DNA of 51,690 nt from Chloroflexota bacterium (GTDB taxonomy: Bacteria; Chloroflexota; Anaerolineae; JAAEKA01). The notes beneath the pieces were generated by a model. That model was not told where the DNA came from. It worked only from the letters and a program-made list of their open reading frames with translations, and did no database searches. Below are positions 8,957 through 16,563 of this stretch, in pieces; positions within the stretch are counted from its first letter, which is position 1, and each line of letters begins with the position of its first letter. The stretch is taken from assembly GCA_034717495.1 (NCBI GenBank), contig JAYELL010000015.1:1-51690 (forward strand). Reading direction: 5' to 3'. A program made the position numbers and the translations under genes.

Positions 8957-9208
8957 ATGCAGAAACGACTTTATCGGTCCCGGACGAACCGGGTCGTGTC
9001 CGGCGTATGTGGTGGTTTCGGAGACTACTTCAACGTGGATCCCGTGTTGATCCGCGTGATTGTCGCTGCTCTGGGATTAATGTCCTTCGGGACCATCTTG
9101 ATTCTTTACCTGGCGATGGCGCTGATCGTCCCACTTGAGCCGGCACAGGCACTTTCAGAGCGACCTGAGCAGACAACCATCACTGAGGCCGGGGAAGAAT
9201 CTGGCTAA
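8957..9208 (+). CDS. PspC domain membrane protein
   Basis: The 83-aa protein is a single PspC domain. The N-terminus MQKRLYRSRTNRVVSGVCGG contains the typical SGVCGG(F/L)GDYFNVDP block, followed by one long hydrophobic segment (about residues 31-58) and an acidic tail. PspC proteins sit in the cytoplasmic membrane and are linked to envelope-stress signalling in other bacteria. Here it stands alone, with no pspA or pspB. The start is fixed by AGGAGGT at 8944-8950, six bases before the ATG. The longer upstream frame is rejected because PspC domains begin at the K/R-L-x-R-S motif. The gene is monocistronic and is followed directly by the octamer minisatellite. Confidence 0.88.
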   Translation: MQKRLYRSRTNRVVSGVCGGFGDYFNVDPVLIRVIVAALGLMSFGTILILYLAMALIVPLEPAQALSERPEQTTITEAGEESG

Positions 9209-9228
9209 TTGTTAGTGGCGGAGGGGCA

Positions 9229-9436
9229 GGTAGACAAGGACCAGGTAGACAAGGAAACAGGGAAACAGGGAAACAGGGAAACAAGGAAACAGGGAAACAA
9301 GGAAACAGGGAAACAAGTACACAAGTACACAGGGAAACAAGGAAACAGGGAAACAAGGAAACAAGGAAACAAGTACACAGGGAAACAAGGAAACAAGGAA
9401 ACAGGGAAGAAGGGAAGAAGGGAAGAAGGGAACAGG
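9229..9436. repeat. Octamer minisatellite with variant units
   Basis: After two GGTAGACAA copies, 9253-9436 is exactly 23 consecutive octamers. Most are GGAAACAG or GGAAACAA. Interspersed are GTACACAA/GTACACAG units, and the run ends with GGAAGAAG three times and GGAACAGG. All six frames through it are low-complexity, and minus-strand frames read as FPCFPVSL-type repeats, so none is a gene. It lies 20 bp after the PspC stop codon. Confidence 0.9.
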
Positions 9437-9467
9437 AAGGCATGGCGGGCAAGGTGGCAGGTGATCT

Positions 9468-9620
9468 GTGAGGAAGCAGTCCGAGGGCGGCCAGCGGGTT
9501 GAAAGAGGCTTTGAGGATTGGAAGTGTTGGCAATTGGCGCGGCGGTTGATGATCAAGTGCCATAAGATGGCCAGGACACTGCCCCAGATTGAGCGCTTTG
9601 ACCTGGCGTCGACTATGCCT
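9468..9620 (+). pseudogene. Remnant of a four-helix-bundle (S23/Avd-like) protein gene
   Basis: A frame beginning at GTG 9468 encodes FEDWKCWQLARRLMIKCHK followed by MARTLPQIERFDLAS. This is the classic N-terminal third of the S23/four-helix-bundle family (F-E-D-L-x-x-W-x-x-A, then an E-R-F-x-L-x-S block). The family continues Q-M-R-R-A-A-x-S-I-P-x-N-I-A-E-G, but here the text breaks after S-T-M-P into CCCTCCCCGGGCCGGGG and non-family sequence. About 80 C-terminal residues are missing, so this is a truncated relic. It sits between two tandem repeats (9229-9436 and 9701-9746). Confidence 0.7.
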
Positions 9621-9700
9621 CACGACCCCTCCCCGGGCCGGGGGGTGGGTCCGGCCGTGCCAGTCTGCATTTTCATCGTTGCTGGTGTGCCAACGATCAT

Positions 9701-9746
9701 GTTGACTTGTCTACTCATCTACTTGCCTACTTGTTTACTTCCTCCT
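9701..9746. repeat. Short tandem repeat, complementary in style to the 9229-9436 array
   Basis: The repeated words are CTACTTG, CTACTCA and TTTACTT. Read on the minus strand this becomes GGAAGTAAACAAGTAGGCAAG and similar, close to the GGTAGACAAGG words at the start of the 9229-9436 array. The two arrays therefore face each other around the gene relic. Confidence 0.6.
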
Positions 9747-9755
9747 CATAGGCTG

Positions 9756-9784
9756 TTGACGTTGGCAGCATAAGACGGTACAAT
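9756..9784 (+). promoter_or_regulatory. Sigma-70-type promoter of the AMMECR1 gene
   Basis: TTGACG (9756-9761) and TACAAT (9779-9784) are separated by 17 bp. Transcription would start near 9791, leaving a leader of about 105 nt before the ATG at 9897. It lies immediately after the short repeat. Confidence 0.7.
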
Positions 9785-9896
9785 GAAGCTGCAAAATCGG
9801 CCGGAGGCTTATTTTTCGCGACTGGACGATCTCTATCTCGAATTGCGCTGACGCGAAAAACGAAAAAAACAGAGTTTGAACAGGCAAGATAGCCCG

Positions 9897-10421
9897 ATGT
9901 CACATACTCTCGTGAACCTGGCGCGCGACGCGATCCGCTATTACCTCGAAACCGGGAAGCATCTCGCTGTGGGCGACAGGCCAGGCAATGGTCCGGCTGG
10001 AGCACTGTTTGTATCGTTGCATGATACGGCGCAGCCTGGAGAAGAACAGGGTGCCCTGCGCGGTTGTCGGGGAAGCCTTCGCCCGGTGGAGGATACCCTG
10101 TTTGCCGAGGTTGTGCGACAGGCGGTCTATGCCGCTGCTGACGATCCACGAGTGACAAGCGTGTGTCTGGAGGAGGTTGACGCAATTGAGATCACCGTCT
10201 ATCTCCTGGGTCCTCGCGTTCTGGTGGAGAACCTGGAAGAACTGGATCCAGCTCGTTACGGAATCCTGGTGGAAGCCGGATATCGCCGTGCGCTGCTGCT
10301 GCCGGCGATATCCGGCATCGATACCGTCTCCGATCAAGTGATGCTGACGAAACGAAAGGCGTCGATTGGGCCCGACGAGCCCGCGGAAATCTATCGATTT
10401 GAGGCCGAAATCCTGGAGTAG
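9897..10421 (+). CDS. AMMECR1 domain protein
   Basis: The 174-aa protein is a single AMMECR1 domain. The signature GALRGCRGSLRPVEDTLFAEVV matches the conserved L-R-G-C-x-G block, followed by the ITVYLLGP strand and the YGILVEAGYRRALLLPAISG block near the C-terminus. The family is widespread and its biochemical function is not settled. In other genomes it occurs with Memo-like and radical SAM proteins, but neither is nearby here. The ATG at 9897 (MSHTLVNLARDAIRYYL) is preferred because helix 1 of the domain starts there. A TTG seven codons upstream is the alternative. The gene has its own promoter (9756-9784) and terminator (10435-10465), so it is a monocistron. Confidence 0.85.
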   Translation: MSHTLVNLARDAIRYYLETGKHLAVGDRPGNGPAGALFVSLHDTAQPGEEQGALRGCRGSLRPVEDTLFAEVVRQAVYAAADDPRVTSVCLEEVDAIEITVYLLGPRVLVENLEELDPARYGILVEAGYRRALLLPAISGIDTVSDQVMLTKRKASIGPDEPAEIYRFEAEILE

Positions 10422-10434
10422 GATTGGCGGCCAG

Positions 10435-10465
10435 CCCCTCTCATGGGCGAGAGGGGATTTTTTTT
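10435..10465 (+). terminator. Intrinsic terminator of the AMMECR1 gene
   Basis: A perfect 8-bp stem CCCCTCTC/GAGAGGGG (10435-10442 with 10449-10456), a 6-nt loop, then A and eight T residues (10458-10465). It begins 13 bp after the stop codon. Its T tract overlaps the -35 box of the following promoter. Confidence 0.9.
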
Positions 10466-10493
10466 GACAATTGATCTGGCGATATGTTATAAT
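10464..10493 (+). promoter_or_regulatory. Promoter of the GntR/UTRA regulator and sugar module A
   Basis: Consensus TTGACA (10464-10469) and TATAAT (10488-10493) with an 18-bp spacer. The start point would be near 10500, inside the palindrome at 10491-10504, which suggests autoregulation. Confidence 0.85.
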
Positions 10494-10504
10494 GTCATGA
10501 CATT
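10491..10504. promoter_or_regulatory. Palindromic operator candidate AATGTCATGACATT
   Basis: A perfect 14-bp palindrome overlaps the -10 box and the expected start site of the GntR gene that begins at 10533. The half-site ATGTCA/TGACAT recurs seven times at 12313-12375 and in a 15-bp palindrome at 15242-15256, both upstream of genes in the same run. Binding by this GntR protein is inferred from position and symmetry. Confidence 0.6.
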
Positions 10505-10532
10505 TGTTCTATCCCTGGAAAATCTCTCCACG

Positions 10533-11270
10533 ATGACTGAAGACCAGATCTATCGCCACAGTAAACTACCTCTTTACCATCAGCTCCATGAGATTCTGCG
10601 CGGTGGCATTATGCGCGGCGACTGGTTACCGGGCGAGATGCTTCCTCCTGAATCGCAATTGATCGAGCAGTACCAGATCAGCAGGACAACGGTACGGCAG
10701 GTCTTTGATATGCTCGTCAACGAGGGACTGGTCTATCGCCAGAGAGGCCGGGGTACCTTTGTTTCCCAGCCAACCATTGAACAGAGCCAGGTCAGAATCG
10801 TCAGTTTCACCGAGGATATGCGCCAACGGGGCCTTGAGCCCGGGACCCAGGTACTGGAAGCCGGTTTGCTGCCGGCGCCCAACGACATTGCCAGGATACT
10901 CGGGGTTCCCGCCGGCAGCGAGCTGGCTCACATTCAACGTCTGCGGCTGGCCAATGACGAACCTCTCAGCATGGAAGATGCCTATCTGGTCCACCGATAT
11001 TGCCCGGGGATCCTGCAACGGGACTATGCCAGCGATTCCCTGCGCCGGACCCTGGAACAGTTCTACGGAGTGCGGCTGGAGCGTGCCACACAGGTTACCA
11101 GAGCTGTGCCGGCGTCGAACTCTTTGAGCGAACACCTGGGTGTCAATCCGGGATCGGCAACGCTGTTTCTGGAGCGTGTGTCCTACGACCTGGAGCAACA
11201 ACCAGTTGAATTTCTGCGGATCTACTATCGCGGCGACCGGTATTCTCTGTATAGCGAACTGCTGGGCTAG
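10533..11270 (+). CDS. GntR-family transcription regulator, HutC/UTRA subfamily
   Basis: The 245-aa cytosolic DNA-binding protein has an N-terminal winged helix (about 10-75), with LYHQLHEILRGGIMRGDWLPGEMLPPESQLIEQY followed by ISRTTVRQVFDMLVNEGLVYRQRGRGTFV. A UTRA effector domain (about 95-240) carries the usual QRLRLANDEPLSMEDAYL and FLERVSYDLEQQPVEFLRIYYRGDRY blocks. UTRA domains bind small metabolites, often sugars or sugar phosphates. The ATG at 10533 is chosen because it precedes the winged helix and follows the promoter at 10464-10493. A frame open from 10443 would start upstream of the transcription start. It heads the sugar module and is its probable regulator. Confidence 0.9.
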   Translation: MTEDQIYRHSKLPLYHQLHEILRGGIMRGDWLPGEMLPPESQLIEQYQISRTTVRQVFDMLVNEGLVYRQRGRGTFVSQPTIEQSQVRIVSFTEDMRQRGLEPGTQVLEAGLLPAPNDIARILGVPAGSELAHIQRLRLANDEPLSMEDAYLVHRYCPGILQRDYASDSLRRTLEQFYGVRLERATQVTRAVPASNSLSEHLGVNPGSATLFLERVSYDLEQQPVEFLRIYYRGDRYSLYSELLG

Positions 11271-11327
11271 ATGCCCTGTCAGAAAAGCATGAGGAGCCGG
11301 GGGAGCAGGCAAGGAGATACTCACCAT

Positions 11328-12305
11328 ATGAAGGATATCAAGGTCTCGTGTGGTATTTGGTTTCTGGGAGCAACCAGTGATCGTTTTGTCAAGCAGGGGT
11401 ACCGGCCTGACATCGGAATCGAGCAACGCTTTAAGCTGGCGGCTTCAATCGACGGGATTGACGGGTTGGAAATGCACTATCCAACGGAGGTCACTGATGA
11501 CAGCTACAAGGATCTGAAGATGCTGGCGAATGACCTGGGAATGGAGATTGTGCAGTTCTGTCCCCATCTTTGGGTTGACCCCAAGTTCAAGTATGGCCAG
11601 TTTACCAATTCAGATCCCCAGATCAGGCAGGATGCTCTCGATCTGGCCAAACGAACCACCGATATCGCTCAGGTCATGGAAGCGCATATCATGGTCTATT
11701 GGCCTGCACAGGATGGCTATGATTATCCCTTTCAGATCGATCATCGCCGCGCACTGGATTGGCTGGTTGAGAATCTGGCCGCCTGGTGCGACCACAATCC
11801 CGATCAGAAGATCGTTGTCGAGTACAAGGCATGGGAACCTCGCTCGCGAATCTTGCTGCCGACCATCGGTCATTGCATGACGATCGTGAACGAGATCAAC
11901 CGGCCCAACTTTGGTGTCAATATCGATATGGGCCATGCCTTCATGATGAAGGAAAACCTGGCGGAATCAATCGCACTTTGCAGCCGCTACGGAAAGCTTT
12001 TTCACACCCACTGGAACGACAACTGGAAGCTCTTCGACGACGATCTTATCGTTGGCACCGTCAATCTCTGGGAAACGCTGGAGGCGCTGCTCTGGCTGGA
12101 TGAATGGGGCTATGACGGTTGGTTTGGACTCGATCTGTTCCCCTACCGGGAGGATCCGGCTGAGGTTGTCTCTGAGACCATCAAGAATCTCAAGTTTGGC
12201 TACGAGCTGCTGGACCGGGTACCCCGCGAAGATCTGCTCGAGTGTATGCACACCTACGATGCCATCAGGATCTCCCAATTGATGCGACAGATGCTCGGCG
12301 GATAA
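11328..12305 (+). CDS. Xylose-isomerase-like TIM-barrel sugar isomerase (TIM 1)
   Basis: The 325-aa protein is a metal-dependent TIM barrel of the AP-endonuclease/xylose-isomerase superfamily. VVEYKAWEPRSRILLPTIGH resembles the E-x-K-x-x-E-P...LPTxGH block of xylose isomerases. NIDMGHAFMMKENLAESI and THWNDNWKLFDDD supply further probable metal and substrate residues (Glu, His, Asp). It shares this layout with the 33284-34333 protein. Substrate unknown; ketose/aldose isomerisation is inferred from family and neighbours. AAGGAG at 11311-11316 and ATG at 11328 set the start, so an earlier in-frame ATG at 11271 is rejected. It follows the GntR gene and precedes a sugar kinase. Confidence 0.75.
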   Translation: MKDIKVSCGIWFLGATSDRFVKQGYRPDIGIEQRFKLAASIDGIDGLEMHYPTEVTDDSYKDLKMLANDLGMEIVQFCPHLWVDPKFKYGQFTNSDPQIRQDALDLAKRTTDIAQVMEAHIMVYWPAQDGYDYPFQIDHRRALDWLVENLAAWCDHNPDQKIVVEYKAWEPRSRILLPTIGHCMTIVNEINRPNFGVNIDMGHAFMMKENLAESIALCSRYGKLFHTHWNDNWKLFDDDLIVGTVNLWETLEALLWLDEWGYDGWFGLDLFPYREDPAEVVSETIKNLKFGYELLDRVPREDLLECMHTYDAIRISQLMRQMLGG

Positions 12306-12312
12306 TACCAAG

Positions 12313-12375
12313 ATGTCAGCATGTCAAGATGACATAATGACATCGTGACATGCTGGCATAATGACATGCTGACAT
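12313..12375. repeat. Array of TGACAT/ATGTCA half-sites upstream of the kinase
   Basis: The motif occurs as ATGTCA at 12313 and 12321 and as TGACAT at 12330, 12338, 12346, 12362 and 12370. Several are 8 bp apart, and the pair 12321-12335 forms an inverted repeat with a 3-bp spacer. The array fills the gap between the isomerase stop and the kinase ATG and leaves no visible ribosome binding site. It is either a clustered operator for the module's GntR protein, whose promoter carries the same half-sites, or another minisatellite. Confidence 0.6.
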
Positions 12376-12379
12376 AACT

Positions 12380-13378
12380 ATGAAAATCGTAACCCTTGGT
12401 GAATTGCTGATCGATATGTTCCCGGCAGAGGTCGGATGTCGACTGGTCGAAGTGTCGGCCTTTCATCCGAAACCGGGGGGTGCTCCCGCCAACGTCGCTG
12501 TCGCGGCTCGCCGTCTGGGAGCCACTACGGCGTTCATCGGCAAGGTGGGCGACGACGCCTTCGGCCGTTTTCTGATCGATGTACTGAGGCAGCAAGGGGT
12601 CGAAACACGGGGAATGCGAATCGACGAGGAAGCGCGCACCACCATGGCCGTGATCGCCATGCCCGACGAAAACAGCGCGGAGTTCGTATTTTACCGCAAT
12701 CCGGGCGCCGATCAGCGGCTTCGGCCCGACGAACTGGATCGGGACCTGTTGGCCTCGGCAAAAGCCCTGCACTTTGGCTCCCTAAGCCTGACACACGAGC
12801 CAAGCCGTGCAGCGACCCACGAGGCGGTAACGGTCGCTCGCCAGGCAGGCGCCCTGGTTTCCTATGATGTGAACTACCGGCCAAGCCTGTGGGAGTCACC
12901 CGAAAAGGCCGTCGCCCAGGCTGCAAAGATGGTACCGCGGGTGGACCTGCTAAAAGCCAATGAGACAGAGCTGGGCTTGCTGACCGACGGCCGGTGGTCG
13001 ATGGTCGATGGTCGATGGTCAATTCAGGAGGCGGCAAAAACCCTCCTGGAGCGGGGCCCCTCGTTGGTGGTGGTGACACTGGGACCAGGTGGAAGCTACG
13101 TGCAAACCGCTCAGGGGGGCAGGTTCATCCCCGCCTTCCCGGTGGATACTGTGGATGCCGTTGGCTGTGGCGATGCATTCATAGCCGGTGTGCTGGTTCA
13201 GCTGACTGCCGGCGCAGACTGGCAGCAGCACCTGGAGTTGGATCAGCTGGAGTCGATTCTGAGATATGCCAGTGCGGTTGGCGCACTTACGGCAACCAAA
13301 CAAGGAGTGATCCCGGCGCTGCCAACGGCCAGGCAAGTGGAAGTGTTTCTGGCCGACAGGTTGAACCAGGGGCTTTGA
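12380..13378 (+). CDS. PfkB-family carbohydrate kinase, fructokinase-like
   Basis: The 332-aa ribokinase-fold enzyme phosphorylates a sugar with ATP in the cytosol. The N-terminal PfkB signature is KPGGAPANVAVAARRLG (31-47), and the C-terminal one is DAVGCGDAFIAG (259-270) with catalytic Asp265. The text is closest by eye to fructokinases (MKIVTLGELLIDMFP, EFVFYRNPGADQRL). Residues 203-214 (DGRWSMVDGRWS) are foreign to the family and come from a 7-bp tandem repeat inserted in frame. The ATG at 12380 follows the TGACAT array with no clear Shine-Dalgarno sequence. It lies between an isomerase and transketolase genes, so its product is probably a ketose phosphate. Confidence 0.85.
   Translation: MKIVTLGELLIDMFPAEVGCRLVEVSAFHPKPGGAPANVAVAARRLGATTAFIGKVGDDAFGRFLIDVLRQQGVETRGMRIDEEARTTMAVIAMPDENSAEFVFYRNPGADQRLRPDELDRDLLASAKALHFGSLSLTHEPSRAATHEAVTVARQAGALVSYDVNYRPSLWESPEKAVAQAAKMVPRVDLLKANETELGLLTDGRWSMVDGRWSIQEAAKTLLERGPSLVVVTLGPGGSYVQTAQGGRFIPAFPVDTVDAVGCGDAFIAGVLVQLTAGADWQQHLELDQLESILRYASAVGALTATKQGVIPALPTARQVEVFLADRLNQGL
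12995..13022. repeat. In-gene 7-bp tandem repeat (TGGTCGA x3 + TGGTCAA)
   Basis: Four consecutive heptamers lie inside the kinase gene and encode most of residues 206-214. The reading frame is kept. Such GRWSMVD-coding repeats are usually seen between genes. Confidence 0.85.
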
Positions 13379-13419
13379 TGGCAAGTTGTTTCATGCAACA
13401 ATGATCGATGAGGAATTCT

Positions 13420-14262
13420 ATGACTATTTCGACTTTGCAGGTCAATGACCGCCAGCGACTGAATGAACTGGCGAACAAGTTCCGCTGCACTGTGCTGGAT
13501 ATCACGACCCATGCAGGCTCGGGCCATCCATCCAGTTCCTTCTCCTCGGTGGAGATCTTGACAGTGCTCTATTTCGGAGGAGTGCTACGTTATCGGGCGG
13601 ATGAACCCGATTGGCCCAATAGAGATCGTTTCATCTTGAGCAAGGGGCACGCCGCTCCTCTCTTTTACACCGTTCTGGCCGAAGCTGGTTATTTCGATAA
13701 ACAGCTTCTCGGGACCCTTCGAACGATTGGCAGCCCTGTCGAAGGGCATCCGGTCCAGGGCAAACTTCCCGGAATCGAGAATACCAGCGGTTCCCTGGGC
13801 AAGGGAATCTCGGTTGGCATCGGGCACGCCCTCGGCGCACGGATGAACGATCTTGGGTACCGCGTCTATGTGCTTTTGGGCGACGGGGAGTGCGAGGAAG
13901 GCCAGATCTGGGAAGGTGCCATGGCGGCTGCTCATTTCAAGAACGACAATCTGGTGGCCATCGTGGATTACAACAAGTACCAGGAGACAGGCCCCATCAG
14001 CCGGGAGATGGCACTGGAGCCGTTTGCGGACAAATGGCGTTCCTTCGGCTGGTATGCCATCGAGGCGGATGGACATGATGTCGATGAACTGAGCCAGGCC
14101 TTTCGAGATGCCGGGAATGTCAAGGGAAAGCCATCGGTGATCATTGCTCACACGGTTAAAGGCAAGGGAGTCTCCTTTGTCGAGGCAGATTTCACCTATC
14201 ATGGCCGGGCATTGACTGAGGATGAAGCAGTAGGAGCGCGGGAGGAACTAGAATGTCGTTAG
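13420..14262 (+). CDS. Transketolase, N-terminal (ThDP-binding) subunit
   Basis: The 280-aa product is the pyrophosphate-binding half of a split transketolase. The family texts are LDITTHAGSGHPSSSFSSVEIL, FILSKGHAAPLFYTVLAEAGYF and GSLGKGISVGIGHALGAR. The ThDP motif GDGECEEGQIWEGAMAAAHF is followed by NLVAIVDYNKYQETG. It needs the partner subunit encoded next. The start is set at ATG 13420 because GAGG ends seven bases before it. An ATG at 13408 in the same frame overlaps the ribosome binding site. The stop codon lies inside the next gene (10-bp overlap), which fits translational coupling. Substrate: a ketose phosphate, or in catabolic gene clusters a special sugar phosphate. Confidence 0.9.
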   Translation: MTISTLQVNDRQRLNELANKFRCTVLDITTHAGSGHPSSSFSSVEILTVLYFGGVLRYRADEPDWPNRDRFILSKGHAAPLFYTVLAEAGYFDKQLLGTLRTIGSPVEGHPVQGKLPGIENTSGSLGKGISVGIGHALGARMNDLGYRVYVLLGDGECEEGQIWEGAMAAAHFKNDNLVAIVDYNKYQETGPISREMALEPFADKWRSFGWYAIEADGHDVDELSQAFRDAGNVKGKPSVIIAHTVKGKGVSFVEADFTYHGRALTEDEAVGAREELECR

Positions 14263-15218
14263 GCGAGCGAGCAGGATTGAAGCCTGCCAAGAGAATGCGA
14301 GAGGTCTTCGGCGATGCAATGCTGGATCTGGTAGAATCCAATCCGAAGATCGTTGTCCTGGATGGCGATCTTTCCAATACGACCAAAACCCTGGCAGTGC
14401 GCGAGGCTTTCCCGGAGCGGTTCTACAACATCGGGCTGGCAGAGAGCAACATGGTAAGCATCGGCGCCGGGCTTGCCGACTGCGGATTTTTGCCCTTTAT
14501 TACCAGCATGTCCTCATTTTTGCTCTGCAATGCCTACGACCAACTGCGTCTGAATATCGCAATTTCCAGCGTCAATGCCAAGGTTGTGGGCAGCCATGGC
14601 GGCATTACACTGGGCAAGGATGGGGCCACGGCGATGGCCATCGAGGATCTGGCCCTGGTGGGCGGCCTGCCCACTTTCACCATCCTCGTACCCGGTGATC
14701 CCGCCTCCATGCATGCTGCAGTCAAAGCCATGGCAGAGTGGGATGGGCCGGTCTATCTCCGTTCGAGCCGGGTCGCCATGCCCCACATCTATCCCATGGA
14801 TGCCTGTCCCTTCGAGATTGGTAAGGCCAACCTGGTTCGAGAGGGCGGCGATGTTACTATCATCGGTTGTGGTATGATGGTTGCCGCAGGACTGGACGCT
14901 GCTGCCGTTCTTGCCGAAGAGGGTATCGAGGCCCGTGTGCTGGACATGCATACCTTGCGACCGATGGATGTGGATGCCATCGTCGCAGCCGCTCAGGACA
15001 CAGGTGCCATCGTAACCGCTGAAGAGCATTTATTACACGGCGGCTTCGGAAGCAACATTGCCCGTATCGTGGCTGAAAACCATCCGGTACCCATGCGTTT
15101 CATCGGCCTGGCGGATACCTATACAGACTCAGGTGATCCTGACCTGCTATTGGCCAAATATGGCATGAGCGCGGATGATATTGTAGTCGCGGCCCGGGAG
15201 GCTGTGGCGGCAAAGTGA
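14253..15218 (+). CDS. Transketolase, C-terminal subunit
   Basis: The 321-aa second half contains the pyrimidine-binding domain and the C-terminal domain. VVLDGDLSNTTKTLAVREAFPERFYNIGLAESNMVSIGAGLADCG carries the conserved Glu in GLAESNM that activates ThDP. GSHGGITLGKDGATAMAIEDLALV and VRDG-type blocks follow, and the end (IVTAEEHLLHGGFGSNIARIV) is typical. It overlaps the N-terminal subunit gene by 10 bp, so the two form one enzyme. Two-subunit transketolases are common in Chloroflexota and Firmicutes, and some act in specialised sugar catabolism. Three bases behind the stop a TGACAT-type palindromic region begins. Confidence 0.9.
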   Translation: MSLGERAGLKPAKRMREVFGDAMLDLVESNPKIVVLDGDLSNTTKTLAVREAFPERFYNIGLAESNMVSIGAGLADCGFLPFITSMSSFLLCNAYDQLRLNIAISSVNAKVVGSHGGITLGKDGATAMAIEDLALVGGLPTFTILVPGDPASMHAAVKAMAEWDGPVYLRSSRVAMPHIYPMDACPFEIGKANLVREGGDVTIIGCGMMVAAGLDAAAVLAEEGIEARVLDMHTLRPMDVDAIVAAAQDTGAIVTAEEHLLHGGFGSNIARIVAENHPVPMRFIGLADTYTDSGDPDLLLAKYGMSADDIVVAAREAVAAK

Positions 15219-15256
15219 TGTCATCTTGTCAAGATATCACAATGTCATAATGACAT
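15218..15256. promoter_or_regulatory. Second TGACAT/ATGTCA operator candidate
   Basis: ATGTCA at 15218-15223 and a perfect 15-bp palindrome ATGTCATAATGACAT at 15242-15256 sit between the transketolase and the SAF oxidoreductase genes. The half-site equals that of the palindrome over the GntR promoter. Function is inferred. Confidence 0.5.
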
Positions 15257-15273
15257 AACATCGAGGTTTGTAC

Positions 15274-16563
15274 ATGCTATCAACATGGTTGAAACAACGC
15301 CAGGCGGACGGTACGCCGATCCGCATCGGTGCCACAGGCGCCGGCTGGATGGGAAGTGGTTTCGTTGCCCAGGTAAGACACGTTCCAGGTATGGAGGTAT
15401 CGATACTGGCTGATGCGGACGTGGGCGCGGCGCGGCGGGCTTTTTTGAATAGTGGCATCGCCGGGGATGCCGTTGTCGAGTGCCACAACCCCGAACAGGC
15501 CATGGACGCTATCCGCGCCGGCAAAAGAGTCGTTACCGGCGACTACACCCTGGCCGCCAGGGTAGACGCGATAGACATCGTAACCGATGTGACTCCCTCG
15601 CCAGCCTCCGGCGCGGAGACGGCTTACGCCGGGATTCAACATGGCAAGGATGTCGTGCTCGTCAATATCGAAGCCGATGTGACCGTAGGACGGGCACTGA
15701 AGCAACTGGCCGCTGAGGCAGGCGTGCTCTACAGCGTCTCTTCCGGAGACGAGCCGGGCTGCCTGATGGAACTCTGGGAGTTCGTGCATTTACTGAATTT
15801 CGAGCCCGTTGTGATTGGCAAGGGGAAGAACAATCCCCTGGACCCCAGTGCTACCCCGGACACGGTTGCCGAGGCGGCCCGTCGAGCCAACAAGGACGCC
15901 TACCAGACCGCCTCCTACGTGGATGGCACGAAGACCATGTTTGAGATGAGCTGTGCGGCCAATGCCACCGGGTGTTTGCCCATGCAACGGGGCATGATCG
16001 GTCCCGAAGCCACCCTGGAAACGGTGACCGATCTCTTCATGCTGGAAGAGGATGGCGGTATTGCACGCTTTCCCGGCGCAGTCGATTTCGTGCAGGGCAA
16101 ATCGATGGCGGGTGGCGTCTTCGTGACCTGCCGGGTGGATGATGCGCGCATCGCCGATGATCTGAAGTATCTTAAGGTGGGCAATGGGAAATATTCGACC
16201 TTTTTCCGCCCCTTCCATCTCTGGTTCATCGAAGCACCAATCTCTTTCGCCAGAGCATATCTGGATCGCCAGGTGACACTGGTGCCTCTGGATCAACCTG
16301 TCGCGGAAAACATGACCGTTGCCAAGCGTGATCTGAGCGCCGGCGAGACCATGGATGACTTCGGCGGCTACCTGTTTCGCGGCGTGATGGATCGGGCTGA
16401 CGCAGCGCTCGAGTTGAATGCCTTGCCGGCCGGCCTGGCACCCGGCGCCACCATGCTCAACGCTGTGGCTCAAGATCAGATCGTCACCTGGGACGATGTA
16501 CAGCTTGACGAGAATAGCACGCTGGTCAAGCTGCGGCGGATTCAGGACGGGACTTGCGTATGA
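15274..16563 (+). CDS. SAF-domain NAD(P)-dependent oxidoreductase, COG4091 (DXR-II/DLO-like)
   Basis: The 429-aa protein has an N-terminal Rossmann domain ([13 protein letters not shown], about 20-32), a homoserine-dehydrogenase-like middle and a C-terminal SAF domain (about 340-425, [21 protein letters not shown]...). This is the COG4091 architecture. The family includes the alternative DXP reductoisomerase (DXR type II) of Brucella and many uncharacterised relatives near sugar genes. A substrate that is a branched or deoxy-sugar phosphate or sugar acid is plausible but not shown. SD GAGG lies seven bases before ATG 15274. The stop overlaps the E1alpha start (ATGA), so the genes are coupled. 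Confidence 0.8.
   Translation: MLSTWLKQRQADGTPIRIGATGAGWMGSGFVAQVRHVPGMEVSILADADVGAARRAFLNSGIAGDAVVECHNPEQAMDAIRAGKRVVTGDYTLAARVDAIDIVTDVTPSPASGAETAYAGIQHGKDVVLVNIEADVTVGRALKQLAAEAGVLYSVSSGDEPGCLMELWEFVHLLNFEPVVIGKGKNNPLDPSATPDTVAEAARRANKDAYQTASYVDGTKTMFEMSCAANATGCLPMQRGMIGPEATLETVTDLFMLEEDGGIARFPGAVDFVQGKSMAGGVFVTCRVDDARIADDLKYLKVGNGKYSTFFRPFHLWFIEAPISFARAYLDRQVTLVPLDQPVAENMTVAKRDLSAGETMDDFGGYLFRGVMDRADAALELNALPAGLAPGATMLNAVAQDQIVTWDDVQLDENSTLVKLRRIQDGTCV

Noticed and set aside
9180-9623. Minus-strand frames rich in FPCFPVSL and similar
   Set aside because: They are translations of the octamer minisatellite and not a gene.
11328-15218. Assignment of module A to the D-apiose pathway (isomerase, kinase, split transketolase)
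   Set aside because: The gene set is reminiscent of it, but the kinase is PfkB type and no residue-level evidence for apiose substrates can be read; kept only as one possibility.
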